A stretch of 64,000 nucleotides of DNA from Bryobacteraceae bacterium (lineage in GTDB: Bacteria > Acidobacteriota > Terriglobia > Bryobacterales > Bryobacteraceae), in contig JASHQT010000049.1 in the NCBI GenBank assembly GCA_030039005.1, positions 6,925-70,924 on the forward strand, given 5' to 3'. Position 1 is the first letter of the stretch. Each line of letters opens with the position of its first letter. The notes under the pieces are model-generated. The model had not been told where the DNA came from and ran no database searches. It saw only the letters and a program-made list of their open reading frames with translations. Positions 1 to 9,352 of this stretch are shown in pieces. The position numbers and the translations under genes were made by a program.

Positions 1-696
1 CTTTTCGAGCAGCGATTGCACCTGCGCCATGGTCGCCGTATCGCCCGCGCCCTTCCAGTTTCTCCACAGCGTTGCGGCGTAATAATAGTTCGCCCAGGCG
101 TTGTCAGCGTGCAGGCGAGCGAAACGTGCCATGCGCTGTGCGTAACCACCGGAATCGGCGATCGCGCCGCTCGATATTTTTCCGAGGAACAAATAGGGTG
201 CCGGATCCATGGGATCGAGATCGGCGGCTTCGAAAAACGCTCGCTCGGCCTGATCGTACGAACCTCGTGCGTACAAGGCCGCGGCCAAACCGAGCAGCGC
301 GCGCGTGGAGCGCGGGAAGAGCCGGTGGGCTTTTGCAAAAACTTCGGCAGCCTGCTCGTCCGCGCGATGAACCAGCAGCTCCGCACCCCAGTTGAAGAGG
401 TTCGCTTCGCTCGCATCGGCCTCAGCACTGCGTTGATACTGCCGCACAGCTTCGAGCGGCTTGGCGTCTTCGGTCTTGCCAGTGCGAAGCGCGCCGGTAG
501 CCTTCGCCAGGCTCTCGGCCGAGCGGAACACCGGATCGGAACCGTGGCCGCCGCGCTGCGAAGGATCGGCGACTCCGGCGACGATGAAGTTGGGTTCGTC
601 GAAATAGGGCGGAGGAGGGGACTGGGGCTGGGGGGCTTGGGCCCGCAGGCACATGGCGGCCCACATCGTGGCGACGATAAGAGCGGCACGCCTCAT
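1..696 (-). CDS. Secreted TPR-repeat protein, C-terminus cut by window edge
   Basis: The frame is open for 232 codons from an ATG at 694-696 to the left edge, so the C-terminus lies outside the window. The product starts with a short signal peptide (MRRAALIVATMWAAMCLRAQA) and a proline-rich linker. Helical repeats follow, with TPR character in segments such as LLGLAAALYARGSYDQAERAFFEAADLDP. TPR proteins are scaffolds for protein-protein contact; no catalytic motif is visible. The gene lies 44 bases downstream of the FG-GAP/TPR gene on the same strand, so they may be co-transcribed and act together outside the cytoplasm. The signal peptide supports the start; the specific role is unknown. Confidence 0.75.
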   Translation of the reverse strand, partial: MRRAALIVATMWAAMCLRAQAPQPQSPPPPYFDEPNFIVAGVADPSQRGGHGSDPVFRSAESLAKATGALRTGKTEDAKPLEAVRQYQRSAEADASEANLFNWGAELLVHRADEQAAEVFAKAHRLFPRSTRALLGLAAALYARGSYDQAERAFFEAADLDPMDPAPYLFLGKISSGAIADSGGYAQRMARFARLHADNAWANYYYAATLWRNWKGAGDTATMAQVQSLLEK

Positions 697-740
697 AGGC
701 GGATTATAGCCTCGCGCGCTGGCCGATCACCAATCTGAGA

Positions 741-3700
741 TCAACGCAAGTCGTCCAGGGCCTTTTCCGCCTGCGCGTGGCCGGGATGCTGCTTCAGCAG
801 ATCGAGCAGCACAGTACGGGCTTTTGCTCGATCGCCCTCAATGCCATATACACGCGCCAGATTCAAATACGCCTGATCGAACGCTGGCGCACCGCGGATG
901 CATTGTTCGAATTCGGCCACTGCTTCGTCGCGCCGGCGGGTGCGCAGATACAAAATGCCCAAATTGTTCATCGCTTCGGGATAATCCGGGCGCAGTTGCA
1001 AGGCTTTTTGCAGATATTCATACGCGCGGGTCGTGTCGTCGGTCTGCGCGTAAACCATCGCCAGACTGTAGTTAGCCTCCGGAGACTCGGGACGCGCGGT
1101 GACGGCGCGATCCAAAATCGTGCGCGCGTCTTCCCAGCGATGCTGCTGGCGATACGCGTTGCCTAGATTCTCGAGCGCGATCCAATAATCGGGATTGAGA
1201 CGCAGAGCCTGTTGGAAGTTCTCAATGGCGTCCGCGATGCGGCCTTCGCGCGTGGCGAGAAGCCCAAGATTGTTCCAGGCGTTCGGCGCCGTGTCCGGAT
1301 AGGCGGGAGTCAACTTCAGACATTGCTCGAAGCTCGCACGCGCATCCGCGTTTTTGTTCTGGCTCAGATATACACTGCCCAGTCCGTACTGCGCCTCGGC
1401 GCTGGTGGGATCGTCGCGAAAGGCGCGCTCGAAACTCGCGGCGGCCTGGTCGTAATAGCCGTGCTGAAAGAAAGCCGAACCGAGCGAAAGATTATTGCGG
1501 CCGAATTCATAAGTCGCGGCATTGCCGGAGAAGGGAAGCGCTTTGGCGAGCCGTTGCTCGGGCGTGCTTGGAATCTGGGTCATGTCGTCTGTGAACGTGC
1601 GCGCATCGACCGGTCCCTGATAGACATTGACAATGTCGCCCTGAGCGTCGATTAGAAACGATGCCGGCAAAGTCAGGTCACGATGCCGGTCGAAAAGATA
1701 GCGATAGAGAATGTTGTAGAGGGCCGCGACATCGTCACTGACGTTGATCGCTCGCCGCGCGGGATCATACGTCAATTTCAAAATCCGCGGCTTGCCCGTT
1801 GATAGTGAATCGGGCGCGGGAACGGGCACGAGCAGCCATGTTCCAAGCTTGGCCGCGAGGGCCGCGACGTCGAAAGGCTCGACAGGTGGCGGCGGTTCAT
1901 ATCGTTTGAACGGCTCGATGCGTGAGGGTTCCGCGCCTTCCTGCACCCATACGCGATGATTGACCGGCAGGCCGCGCAGTTGCTGCACCAGGCCACTCGG
2001 CCAGTGGATCAGTGCGTCCACGGGATCGTTGGTGTCGCCGAGGCCAAAAAACACTTCCTGGCTGTGTTGTGCGAGAAAACCAGATCCGGCCTGCAGCATT
2101 TTTTTCTGGCGGCCGACGGTAATCGTCGCACCGATCGCGTCGGGATTGCTCTTCACGCCGCGAAGCCGGAACGCAATCGATGGAGGCAATTGCTCCGCCA
2201 CATTCTTTAATACTCGCAACTGAGGGGCGTTGCGGTTCTTGAGAAAAACCTCCTGGCGGCCGTCATGATCGAGATCCGCCAGAGCAAATGACCGGCCGTC
2301 CTCGAGGAAATCAAGATCCACAGCGCCCGAAATGTTGGAGAACGTCCCATCGCGGTTGTTCGCGTAAAATATGTTGCGCTCGTAACCGCTCCACGTGTAG
2401 TCAGCGCGGATGAGTTCGTTGACGGCATTCCAGCCCTGTTCGTAAGCCTCGGACGGCCGCGCCGAATCGGGCGAATTGGCTACGACCTGGCGCCAGAAGA
2501 AACTGTTGAGGTCCTCGTCGATAAATCCGGAGATCATCCCATTTGTGATGTACAAATCGGGAAATCCGTCATGATCGAAGTCCCACGCATCGCTTCCCCA
2601 TGACCAGCGGCCCATCCCCGCGCCGCTCGATGCAGTTACGTCCTCGAACGTTCCGTCGCCGCGGTTGCGCAGCAGCGAATTGCCCGTGGCATGTTTTCGA
2701 TACAGGGCACGGATCGGCTCTGGCGCGGATTTTTGAAAAATATCCTCCGTCGAAATGCGCTCTCCGGCCGCGGTCCACATATCCGCGACGTAGAGATCGT
2801 CTACGCCATCGTTGTTGTAATCGAACCAGCACACGCTCATCCCCGCGCCGACATCTTCAGCGCCCGCCTGCGGTGCAACATCGGTAAACGTGCCGTCGCC
2901 GTTATTGCGATACAGATTTTTTCGCCCGAAATCGTTCACTACGTAGAGATCCGGCCAGCCGTCGCCATTGAAATCGCCCCAGCCGCAACAAAAGCTGTAG
3001 CGCGTGTTGTTTTGATTCAGGCCCGATTGCGCGGTGACATCGCGAAACGTTCCGTCACGATTGTTGCGCAGCAGGAAATTCGGCGGGCCATTCTCCGCGG
3101 CGTAGTAAGGAGTGGGGTAGCGATATTGATCGGCCCCTTGATAGTAGCTGTAAAGGCAGAAATAGACATCCAGCCAGCCGTCGCGATCGTAATCGGCGAC
3201 TGCGGCGCCGGTGAACGTGCCTTGCGGCGGGTTGGCGAATTCGAACGCGTCGGGTTTCAGCCGAAATTTTCCACCGCCTTCATTTAGGAACAGCAGCGGG
3301 CCGGCGGCGCGCACCACGATCAAATCCTGGCGTCCGTCACGATCGTAATCGGCGAAAAGCGCGCAGGCAGTGTTCTCCAGAACCCCAACACCCGACGATT
3401 CGGTGATGTCCTCGAACGTTCCGTCTCCGCGATTGCGATACAGCCGGTTGGGAAGACCGGCGGGCTGGCAAACGTATACGTCATCGAAACCGTCGCCATC
3501 GATGTCGCCGATGGATACGCCGTTGTGGCCGTAAACGTCGATGCCGCAGGCACCGTCGAGAACAGTGCGCCAGTGGTCGATACCGCGCAGCAGCTGATCG
3601 CGGTACGAGGGAGCGCGCTCGAACACGCTGGGAGCGATATCTTGAAACCAAGGTTTGGCGGACCGGGCGCGCGTCTCTTCGCCCGAGAGCCAGCGCCGCA

Positions 3701-4295
3701 CACGATATTCACCCGGCTGCGCGGCCACCCATTCCATGTCCCAGAACCCGACGCGCTGCTCGCGATGAAAATTCGCGCCCGAGCCCACGAGTTCGTAACG
3801 CACGCGCGTGCGGACGCCTCCGTTCGGCTGCATGCCTATGCCAACGACTTGGAATTCGGCGGTATGAATCGTCGTGAGCGCGCTCAGAGAGGATCGCACT
3901 GCGGTCAGGAAGGCTTCGCGCGCGAGTGTTGGCTGTTGCGCGAACACGACGCGGCGAACTTCGAGCGCCGGCCCGGACCGCAAGATTCGCGATTCGACAG
4001 GATCGAAAGAGACTCCCAGAAACTCCGGCGTGAGGGATTGCTCCACGGCCTCAGCCAGGTTCGTGCGCCACCGGGACAGTATGGCCGCGATCTGGTCGTG
4101 ATATCTCTCTGAGACGAACTCGTCGAGTCCGGCTTTGATCTTGGGGGGAGGGGCATCGAGCGGAGCCGGCGTTCGATAGTGGGGATGCAGGTGGAATTCG
4201 GTGTCGACTAGCGGTGCATTCTGAGCGCCCGCGCGCGGTAAGAACGGCGCTGCCATCAACCCTTGCAATACCGTGCGCCGCTTGATTCCTCTCAT
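741..4295 (-). CDS. CRTAC1-type FG-GAP/ASPIC-UnbV protein with redoxin-like and TPR C-terminal parts
   Basis: This is an exported 1184-residue protein. It opens with a twin-arginine-like signal (KRRTVLQG, residues 5-12). Residues about 245-720 hold repeated FG-GAP/VCBS calcium-binding-like blades of the type GDIDGDGFDDVYV and RNRGDGTFEDVT. An ASPIC/UnbV module follows at about 735-800 (IGATITVGRQKKMLQAGSG). Residues about 850-945 resemble a degraded thioredoxin/redoxin fold (LPASFLIDAQGDIVNVYQG) with no CxxC. Residues about 960-1184 are TPR repeats. CRTAC1-like proteins are extracellular beta-propellers of uncertain function, abundant in Acidobacteriota and Planctomycetota. It sits between an LRR gene (15 bases upstream) and another TPR gene, all on the same strand. 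Confidence 0.85.
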   Translation of the reverse strand: MRGIKRRTVLQGLMAAPFLPRAGAQNAPLVDTEFHLHPHYRTPAPLDAPPPKIKAGLDEFVSERYHDQIAAILSRWRTNLAEAVEQSLTPEFLGVSFDPVESRILRSGPALEVRRVVFAQQPTLAREAFLTAVRSSLSALTTIHTAEFQVVGIGMQPNGGVRTRVRYELVGSGANFHREQRVGFWDMEWVAAQPGEYRVRRWLSGEETRARSAKPWFQDIAPSVFERAPSYRDQLLRGIDHWRTVLDGACGIDVYGHNGVSIGDIDGDGFDDVYVCQPAGLPNRLYRNRGDGTFEDITESSGVGVLENTACALFADYDRDGRQDLIVVRAAGPLLFLNEGGGKFRLKPDAFEFANPPQGTFTGAAVADYDRDGWLDVYFCLYSYYQGADQYRYPTPYYAAENGPPNFLLRNNRDGTFRDVTAQSGLNQNNTRYSFCCGWGDFNGDGWPDLYVVNDFGRKNLYRNNGDGTFTDVAPQAGAEDVGAGMSVCWFDYNNDGVDDLYVADMWTAAGERISTEDIFQKSAPEPIRALYRKHATGNSLLRNRGDGTFEDVTASSGAGMGRWSWGSDAWDFDHDGFPDLYITNGMISGFIDEDLNSFFWRQVVANSPDSARPSEAYEQGWNAVNELIRADYTWSGYERNIFYANNRDGTFSNISGAVDLDFLEDGRSFALADLDHDGRQEVFLKNRNAPQLRVLKNVAEQLPPSIAFRLRGVKSNPDAIGATITVGRQKKMLQAGSGFLAQHSQEVFFGLGDTNDPVDALIHWPSGLVQQLRGLPVNHRVWVQEGAEPSRIEPFKRYEPPPPVEPFDVAALAAKLGTWLLVPVPAPDSLSTGKPRILKLTYDPARRAINVSDDVAALYNILYRYLFDRHRDLTLPASFLIDAQGDIVNVYQGPVDARTFTDDMTQIPSTPEQRLAKALPFSGNAATYEFGRNNLSLGSAFFQHGYYDQAAASFERAFRDDPTSAEAQYGLGSVYLSQNKNADARASFEQCLKLTPAYPDTAPNAWNNLGLLATREGRIADAIENFQQALRLNPDYWIALENLGNAYRQQHRWEDARTILDRAVTARPESPEANYSLAMVYAQTDDTTRAYEYLQKALQLRPDYPEAMNNLGILYLRTRRRDEAVAEFEQCIRGAPAFDQAYLNLARVYGIEGDRAKARTVLLDLLKQHPGHAQAEKALDDLR

Positions 4296-4310
4296 CCGCG
4301 ATAAACCTCG

Positions 4311-4979
4311 TCAGCGATAAATTAGGCAGCCGCGCGCTTCGAGCGTCGCGAACCATTCGCAGGGGGGAATGTCCACCCAACGCAGATCCAGTTTCTCCAG
4401 CCGCGGGAGCGATGCGATGGACGCGGGCAGATGCTGGATTGGATTGCCGCGCAGATCGATGTGGCGCAGTTGTTGCATCGCTCCGATAGAATCGGGCAAC
4501 GATGCGAGCCTGTTGTCGCGCAGGTGCAGCTCCCGCAGACAGCGCAGACGATCGCAAGAATCGGGTAGCGATGTCAGCCGGTTTCCCGAGGCGCGCAACT
4601 CGACCAGATTCGCCAGGGAGAAAACACATTCCGGGAGTTCCTCAAATCGGTTATCGCTGATGTTCAGATAACGCAGTTTCGTGAGCCTCGCGAGAGACGG
4701 GGCCAGCCCGGTGAGTTGGTTGTCGTGAAGATACAGAAAATCCGACAAGCTATCGAAATCGCCCAGTTCTTCCGGAATTGACGTCAACCGATTATGGCCC
4801 AGATCGAGCGTGCGGAGTTTTTTCAGCCGTCCGATCTGGCCGGGAATCTCCGTCAGATCGTTCTCAGCCAGAACGAGCATCTCGAGATCCGTTTGCTCCC
4901 AAACCCATTCCGGCACGCGGCCCAGGTGTTGCTTCCACAGACTCAGACGAACGCTCGCCTGATGCGCCCGAGACTCCAT
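4311..4979 (-). CDS. Leucine-rich repeat protein
   Basis: The 222-residue product consists almost wholly of bacterial leucine-rich repeats of about 23 residues, for example LRTLDLGHNRLTSIPEELG and LRELHLRDNRLASLPDSIG. About seven repeats run from residue 20 to 200. No signal peptide, kinase or protease domain is attached, so a cytoplasmic binding protein is likely. It precedes the FG-GAP gene by 15 bases on the same strand. No Shine-Dalgarno sequence precedes the ATG at 4977-4979, but a CATAAT hexamer lies five bases before it, so the message could be leaderless. The partner is unknown. Confidence 0.8.
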   Translation of the reverse strand: MESRAHQASVRLSLWKQHLGRVPEWVWEQTDLEMLVLAENDLTEIPGQIGRLKKLRTLDLGHNRLTSIPEELGDFDSLSDFLYLHDNQLTGLAPSLARLTKLRYLNISDNRFEELPECVFSLANLVELRASGNRLTSLPDSCDRLRCLRELHLRDNRLASLPDSIGAMQQLRHIDLRGNPIQHLPASIASLPRLEKLDLRWVDIPPCEWFATLEARGCLIYR

Positions 4980-5050
4980 AGTGCATTATGGACCCACGGC
5001 GGACTCAGGGTAAAACTCAAGGCGACGATTCAAGATAGACTGATCCTGAA

Positions 5051-6595
5051 ATGCGAACTTGGATGATAGCGATTGGCGCCGCGGTCTTCGCGGCGAATCT
5101 GGCCCCGCTGGCCGCGCAGCAATGCAAGAACAATCCTGCCTTCGCTGTGAGCGCCGGACCGGCATGGAACGGCTGGGGCGCGGGCGTATCGAACGCTCGA
5201 TTTGAGACAGCGGAAGCGGCACAACTGAGCGCGCGTCAGGTCCCGCGCCTCAAGCTGAAATGGGCGTTCGGGCTCGCCGGTGCGAAACAGGTTTTCGGTG
5301 AACCCGTGGTGGTGGGTGGACGAGTCTTTTTCAGCGCCGACACGGGGATGGTTTATTCCGTGGATGCCGGCACGGGTTGCGTGTATTGGACATTCCAAGC
5401 CGATGCAGGAGTGCGGACCGCGGTTTCGATCCGCGCCGCGACGCCGCCGGTGGCCTATTTCGGCGATTTGAAGGCGAACGTCTACGCGCTGGACGCACAG
5501 AACGGCGCCTTGATCTGGAAGGCGCGAGCGGATGAACATCCGGCCGCGCGCATCACGGGAGCGCCGCAGGTTTTTGGAGACCGGCTGTACGTGCCGGTGA
5601 CATCGTCGGAAGAGGGCGTGAGCTCCAATCCCAGTTATCCTTGCTGCTCATTTCGAGGCAATGTGGTGGCGCTGGATGCCGCGAGTGGGCGGGAGATCTG
5701 GAAGACGTACACCATTACAGAAGTCCCCAAAATTGTTTCAAAGAACGCCAACGGCACCAGCCGCTGGGCGCCGGCCGGAGGAGGGGTGTGGAGCGCTCCG
5801 ACCATCGATGCCAAACGGCACGCGCTGTACATCGGCACCGGCGACGGCTACACCAGTCCCGCGCCGAAGACCACCGACGCGGTGATGGCGCTCGATCTCG
5901 ATTCGGGGAAGATTCTGTGGTCCCAGCAAGGCACGGAAAACGATGCCTGGGTAGTGGGCTGCATGAACCCCAAGCCGCTGGAAAACTGTCCCAAGGATTT
6001 CGGGCCGGATCAGGATTTTGGTTCGCCGCCCATGCTGGTCAACCTTGCGGGCGGGCGCAGTTTGTTGGTCGCCGGGCAGAAGAGCGGCAACGTGCGGGCA
6101 TACGATCCGGACCGGAAAGGCGAAGTGCTGTGGCGCACGGCGCTGGTGAACAATACGACGGAATTCGGCGGGAAGATCGTCTGGGGCGGCGCGGCCGATG
6201 GCCAGACCGCCTATTTCGGTTTGGGACCGGGCGGTATTGGAGCGATCGAGATTCGCAACGGGGAACGAAGGTGGTTTACGCCTCTCGCGCCGGTGGATGA
6301 GCGCTCGAAGTATACCGGCCAAGAGGGCCCGCTGGCCGCGATCCCGGGAATCGTCTTCTCCGGCGGCTGGGATGGGGTGCTCAGGGCTTTATCCGCCGCG
6401 GATGGCAAGGTGGTGTGGCAGTTCGATACGTGGAGGGGTTTTGAAACTGTCAATGGCGTGGCGGCGAAGGGCGGCTCCATGGGCGCGGCGGGACCCGTGG
6501 TGGCGGGCGGGACGCTGTTCGTACCGTCGGGCTACGTCGGCGTTCGCAACGGCAGGCCGGGAAACGTGCTGCTGGCGTTCACTCCCGGCCAGTAG
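5051..6595 (+). CDS. Secreted PQQ-type beta-propeller protein
   Basis: This 514-residue protein has an N-terminal signal peptide ending near LAPLAAQQ and then repeated quinoprotein blades with the usual A-x-D-x-x-(S/T)-G-x-x-x-W signature (ALDAQNGALIWKARA, ALDLDSGKILWSQQG, ALSAADGKVVWQFDT). It resembles PQQ-dependent polyvinyl-alcohol/alcohol dehydrogenase-like proteins but carries no heme-binding CxxCH. Either it lacks electron-transfer partners in the same chain or it is a non-catalytic propeller. A disulphide-type CCS segment lies at about residues 197-199. It is divergent from the LRR gene and convergent with the next gene. Function as a dehydrogenase is inference; the fold assignment is solid. 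Confidence 0.8.
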   Translation: MRTWMIAIGAAVFAANLAPLAAQQCKNNPAFAVSAGPAWNGWGAGVSNARFETAEAAQLSARQVPRLKLKWAFGLAGAKQVFGEPVVVGGRVFFSADTGMVYSVDAGTGCVYWTFQADAGVRTAVSIRAATPPVAYFGDLKANVYALDAQNGALIWKARADEHPAARITGAPQVFGDRLYVPVTSSEEGVSSNPSYPCCSFRGNVVALDAASGREIWKTYTITEVPKIVSKNANGTSRWAPAGGGVWSAPTIDAKRHALYIGTGDGYTSPAPKTTDAVMALDLDSGKILWSQQGTENDAWVVGCMNPKPLENCPKDFGPDQDFGSPPMLVNLAGGRSLLVAGQKSGNVRAYDPDRKGEVLWRTALVNNTTEFGGKIVWGGAADGQTAYFGLGPGGIGAIEIRNGERRWFTPLAPVDERSKYTGQEGPLAAIPGIVFSGGWDGVLRALSAADGKVVWQFDTWRGFETVNGVAAKGGSMGAAGPVVAGGTLFVPSGYVGVRNGRPGNVLLAFTPGQ

Positions 6596-6607
6596 CGATT
6601 CCACCTC

Positions 6608-6626
6608 GCCGGGATGACGTCCCGGT
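6608..6626. terminator. Hairpin between convergent genes
   Basis: A six-base-pair GC-rich stem (CCGGGA / TCCCGG) with a five-base loop lies just after the stop of the beta-propeller gene and before the stop of the opposing gene. No T-tract follows on either strand, so it would be an atypical or Rho-assisted terminator. Confidence 0.3.
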
Positions 6627-6659
6627 AAGGCTGGATCGAATTGCCTGATCTCGCCAGGA

Positions 6660-8225
6660 CTAATGTTCCAGCGCCTTCTTTTTCGCCGCGGCTGCCTCCT
6701 TCAGCGCTTTCAAGTGCGGTAGGTCGTGATCTTCCTCGTGACACGCGGCTTCTCGAAGCTCGAACTTCTCGCGATTGATCGGAAAAGAAACCGTCCATGG
6801 CCGCGAGTACACCACCGGATCGGTAACCGTTGCCTCGTACCGGAGAGTGTCGGGGCCCACGGGAATGAAGCGCTCCACCACGTGCGCGGCATAGCTGATA
6901 ATTTCACCGGCCTCATCGAGCCAGGTCTTGCCGTTGAGGTTGGTGGTGTCCACCACGAGCGCGTCGCCCTCCCAATGCCCGACTGAATCGCCTTGCCACA
7001 AACGGATCGTGTCAGGAAGGTGCGCGCGCCCATCCAGCGGGATGATGCGCCATTGGGTGCGTTCGAACAGCAGGATAATGTAGTCCGACGTTTGAATAAT
7101 GTCGATGCCTTCGGGCACCCAGATCGAGCGCGGGACACCCGCGGGGAAGCAGTGCGCCGTTGGATCGTCATATCCGCGCTCGCTCGTTTCGCGACTAGCC
7201 CGTTCCGCCACGGCCCAAGGCAGCATCGCGAGTTTCCCGCCGGGTGGATCGATGATCAAGTCTCGGGAAGGCGATGCGCCGGGCCGCCGTTCCAATCCCT
7301 GATTCGCGCCGCGGGTTTTGGCTTCATAAAAGCCTTGCAGGTCGGGCTTGCCTTCCGCTGTGCGGCGAAGGTTCGGTACAGGCGGAGGCGCCGGCGGTAA
7401 AGTTGAAGCCTTGGCCGTCATGAGCGGCGGGTTGGTTCCATCGCCGGGGTACCAAGTCTTCGACTCACGCGTAAAGGCGCCGTTGACTTCTTCCAGTTCC
7501 GATTCGCAGGAGTACTCGAAAAGCCTGTTCCGGTCCGTGCGGCGATGCAACGCGACCTCGATGGTCCAGGGCCGCGTAAAGACTTTCGGATCCTGGATTG
7601 TGGCTTGATACTGAATCGTGTCGTGATCGGTCATGCGATAGCGCTCGATCACGTGGAGTTGGTCGCTGTGAAAATCGCCCGCCATGTCGAACCACGTCTT
7701 GCCGTTGATGTCGCCGACATCCACCACCAGGGTGTCGCCTTCCCAATGGCCTCGCGAATCTCCCATCCAGAAACTACTGTCCTCGGGGTGGGACGTGCCG
7801 TTGGTATAGATCAGGCGATAGTCGAGCTCCCATTCGAAGGCCATGGTGAGGATGCTGGGAGTTTGAAAAATCTGGAACGGGAAGTCCATGTACATGATGC
7901 GGGGCACGCCCGGTATGTAGCATTTCGAAACAGGATCGGCCTTCAGCCGGTTCTGGAAATTTTCGGCCCGCTGCTTGGCGGCCGAGGCCTGATAAGGGAT
8001 GGTGACGCCTTCGACGACGGACCGGCCGGCCAGCATGTTGAGGCTGGCGGCGTGATCTTGAAGATCGGCCCAAGCGGTGCTGGAGGCCTGCCAGATGCCT
8101 TCGAAGTTGGGCTTGCCGTCGGCTGTGCGCGGCAGAGCATCCACGCGGGGAGCAGCGGCGAGGGGAGCGGTTAGGAAGCCCGCCAGGGCGATCGCAGCGA
8201 TGGAGGCCAGACGCTGCGTATTCAT
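6660..8225 (-). CDS. Secreted protein with tandem duplicated GHWEGD-type domain
   Basis: No named function. The 521-residue product has a signal peptide (residues 1-25, ending LTAPLAAAP) and two copies of one domain. Copy 1 (about 30-280) begins RTADGKPNFEGIWQ and copy 2 (about 285-510) begins RRTAEGKPDLQGFYE. Each carries the hallmark GHWEGD(T/A)LVVD followed by a NGKTW motif, and a closing RPWTxxx segment. The start at 8225 is preferred because the signal peptide begins there; an upstream ATG at 8279 would add 18 residues in front of it. The family is common in Acidobacteriota as unannotated exported proteins; other copies occur in this window near 50, 52, 59 and 63 kb. It is convergent with the beta-propeller gene. 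Confidence 0.75.
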   Translation of the reverse strand: MNTQRLASIAAIALAGFLTAPLAAAPRVDALPRTADGKPNFEGIWQASSTAWADLQDHAASLNMLAGRSVVEGVTIPYQASAAKQRAENFQNRLKADPVSKCYIPGVPRIMYMDFPFQIFQTPSILTMAFEWELDYRLIYTNGTSHPEDSSFWMGDSRGHWEGDTLVVDVGDINGKTWFDMAGDFHSDQLHVIERYRMTDHDTIQYQATIQDPKVFTRPWTIEVALHRRTDRNRLFEYSCESELEEVNGAFTRESKTWYPGDGTNPPLMTAKASTLPPAPPPVPNLRRTAEGKPDLQGFYEAKTRGANQGLERRPGASPSRDLIIDPPGGKLAMLPWAVAERASRETSERGYDDPTAHCFPAGVPRSIWVPEGIDIIQTSDYIILLFERTQWRIIPLDGRAHLPDTIRLWQGDSVGHWEGDALVVDTTNLNGKTWLDEAGEIISYAAHVVERFIPVGPDTLRYEATVTDPVVYSRPWTVSFPINREKFELREAACHEEDHDLPHLKALKEAAAAKKKALEH

Positions 8226-8414
8226 ACCTGAGCTTGCTCTCGGTAGCTCAGTAGCAATCTGCGATTGAAAAGACTCCATATCTCATTCAATAAGTAACAT
8301 ACGCCTTGGCTACATCTTCCGGGACGGCGATCAAACCGCTGTTGTGACACCCAGCGGGGTCTTGGCGGGTCGATGACGCCGCTCAGTTCGAGTCGGCCAC
8401 AAACGAATTTCGGC

Positions 8415-8435
8415 CTTTTGCTAAACTGGCAAAAG
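8415..8435. promoter_or_regulatory. Inverted repeat upstream of small gene
   Basis: Seven-base arms CTTTTGC and GCAAAAG are separated by seven bases, about 40 bases before the start at 8476 and in the gap between two divergent genes. It could be an operator or a leader hairpin. Only position and symmetry support it. Confidence 0.25.
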
Positions 8436-8475
8436 CGCGCTGGAGCGCTTGAAATCCCTAACAAGGAGTCATTCC

Positions 8476-8913
8476 ATGTCGATTCAAGATGAAGCAGAAC
8501 TTATTCTGAAGCTGTATGAGTTGCGCCGTGAGGAAACCATGCGTACGGCCCGCAACTGGTATTTTGCGGAGTTCAACCCGCAATCGCTGGCCGACTTTCA
8601 AGCCGCCATGTTCGGCGAGCACAGCGGCCATCTACGCATGGTGGTGACTTATTGGGACATGGCCGCTGCGCTGGTGAACCGGGGCGCCATCAGCCTGGAG
8701 CTTTTCACCGACGCGAACGGCGAGCATATCGGCGTGTTCGCGAAAATCGAGCCGCTGCTGGGAGAGATTCGCGCGGCAGTGGCCCCACAATTTGCCATGA
8801 ATCTCGAAAAGCTGATCGACGCCACGCCCAACGGCCGCCAGCGCTCCGAAAGCTCCCGCGAGATGATGAAAAACATGCGCGCCAGGATGCAGGCCGCGCA
8901 AGCCGCTAGATAG
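8476..8913 (+). CDS. Hypothetical 145-residue helical protein
   Basis: A short soluble protein, predicted mostly helical, rich in charged residues at both ends (MSIQDEAELILKLYELRREE at the start, a KNMRARMQAAQAAR tail). There is no signal peptide or membrane segment. The central part, with FNPQSLADFQAAMFG and WDMAAALVNRGAI, suggests a compact globular domain. I do not recognise the family firmly. The start at 8476 is chosen because AAGGAG lies seven bases upstream; an in-frame ATG at 8449 lacks such a site. The gene stands alone between divergent and convergent neighbours, so context gives no role. Confidence 0.65.
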   Translation: MSIQDEAELILKLYELRREETMRTARNWYFAEFNPQSLADFQAAMFGEHSGHLRMVVTYWDMAAALVNRGAISLELFTDANGEHIGVFAKIEPLLGEIRAAVAPQFAMNLEKLIDATPNGRQRSESSREMMKNMRARMQAAQAAR

Positions 8914-8925
8914 GCGCCTGCCAGA

Positions 8926-9246
8926 TCACGGCTCGATGGGCGAAGGCTGGCCAACGAGCCGCACATACTCCGTCACCATCTGCGAATTCTCCAGCGCCGC
9001 AATGAATTCGTCTTCGCGGCCGTTCGCCACCGAGTAATCCCAGGCTTCAGACCCGACGCTCAAGAAGCTGTCGTCTTCTTCGAGCGATTCCTCCACGTGC
9101 ATCGCCTCCGGCTCGGTCCGCTCGACAAATTGCTTGTCGATAACCACGCCATCCGCCAGATCGATCGCCACGTAATCCGTTGGGCGCTCCGATGGTTCGC
9201 CGCTCGCGCCGGTCCGTTGCATAAAGGTTACACGATAGGTTTTCAT
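8926..9246 (-). CDS. Hypothetical 106-residue acidic protein
   Basis: A small, strongly acidic soluble protein (VEESLEEDDSFLSVGSEAWD) with a short beta-rich start (MKTYRVTFMQRT). The ATG at 9244-9246 is preceded by a good AGGCAGGA ribosome-binding site. It is convergent with the 145-residue gene and divergent from the VTT membrane protein. No family was recognised and no catalytic motif is visible. Codon use and GC-rich third positions resemble neighbouring genes, which favours a real gene. Confidence 0.55.
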   Translation of the reverse strand: MKTYRVTFMQRTGASGEPSERPTDYVAIDLADGVVIDKQFVERTEPEAMHVEESLEEDDSFLSVGSEAWDYSVANGREDEFIAALENSQMVTEYVRLVGQPSPIEP

Positions 9247-9352
9247 TCCTGCCTCTCGCCGTGGTCACGTGCAACCCGAGAGCCAGACCAGGAACCACGT
9301 GGTTCTTTGACACCTTTCGTCACATCCCGCGCGATGCAGGCATCCAACAAGG

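Noticed and set aside
4051..4629. 192-residue minus-strand frame across the FG-GAP and LRR genes
   Set aside because: It is in a shifted frame over two genes with clear domain evidence; no family likeness.
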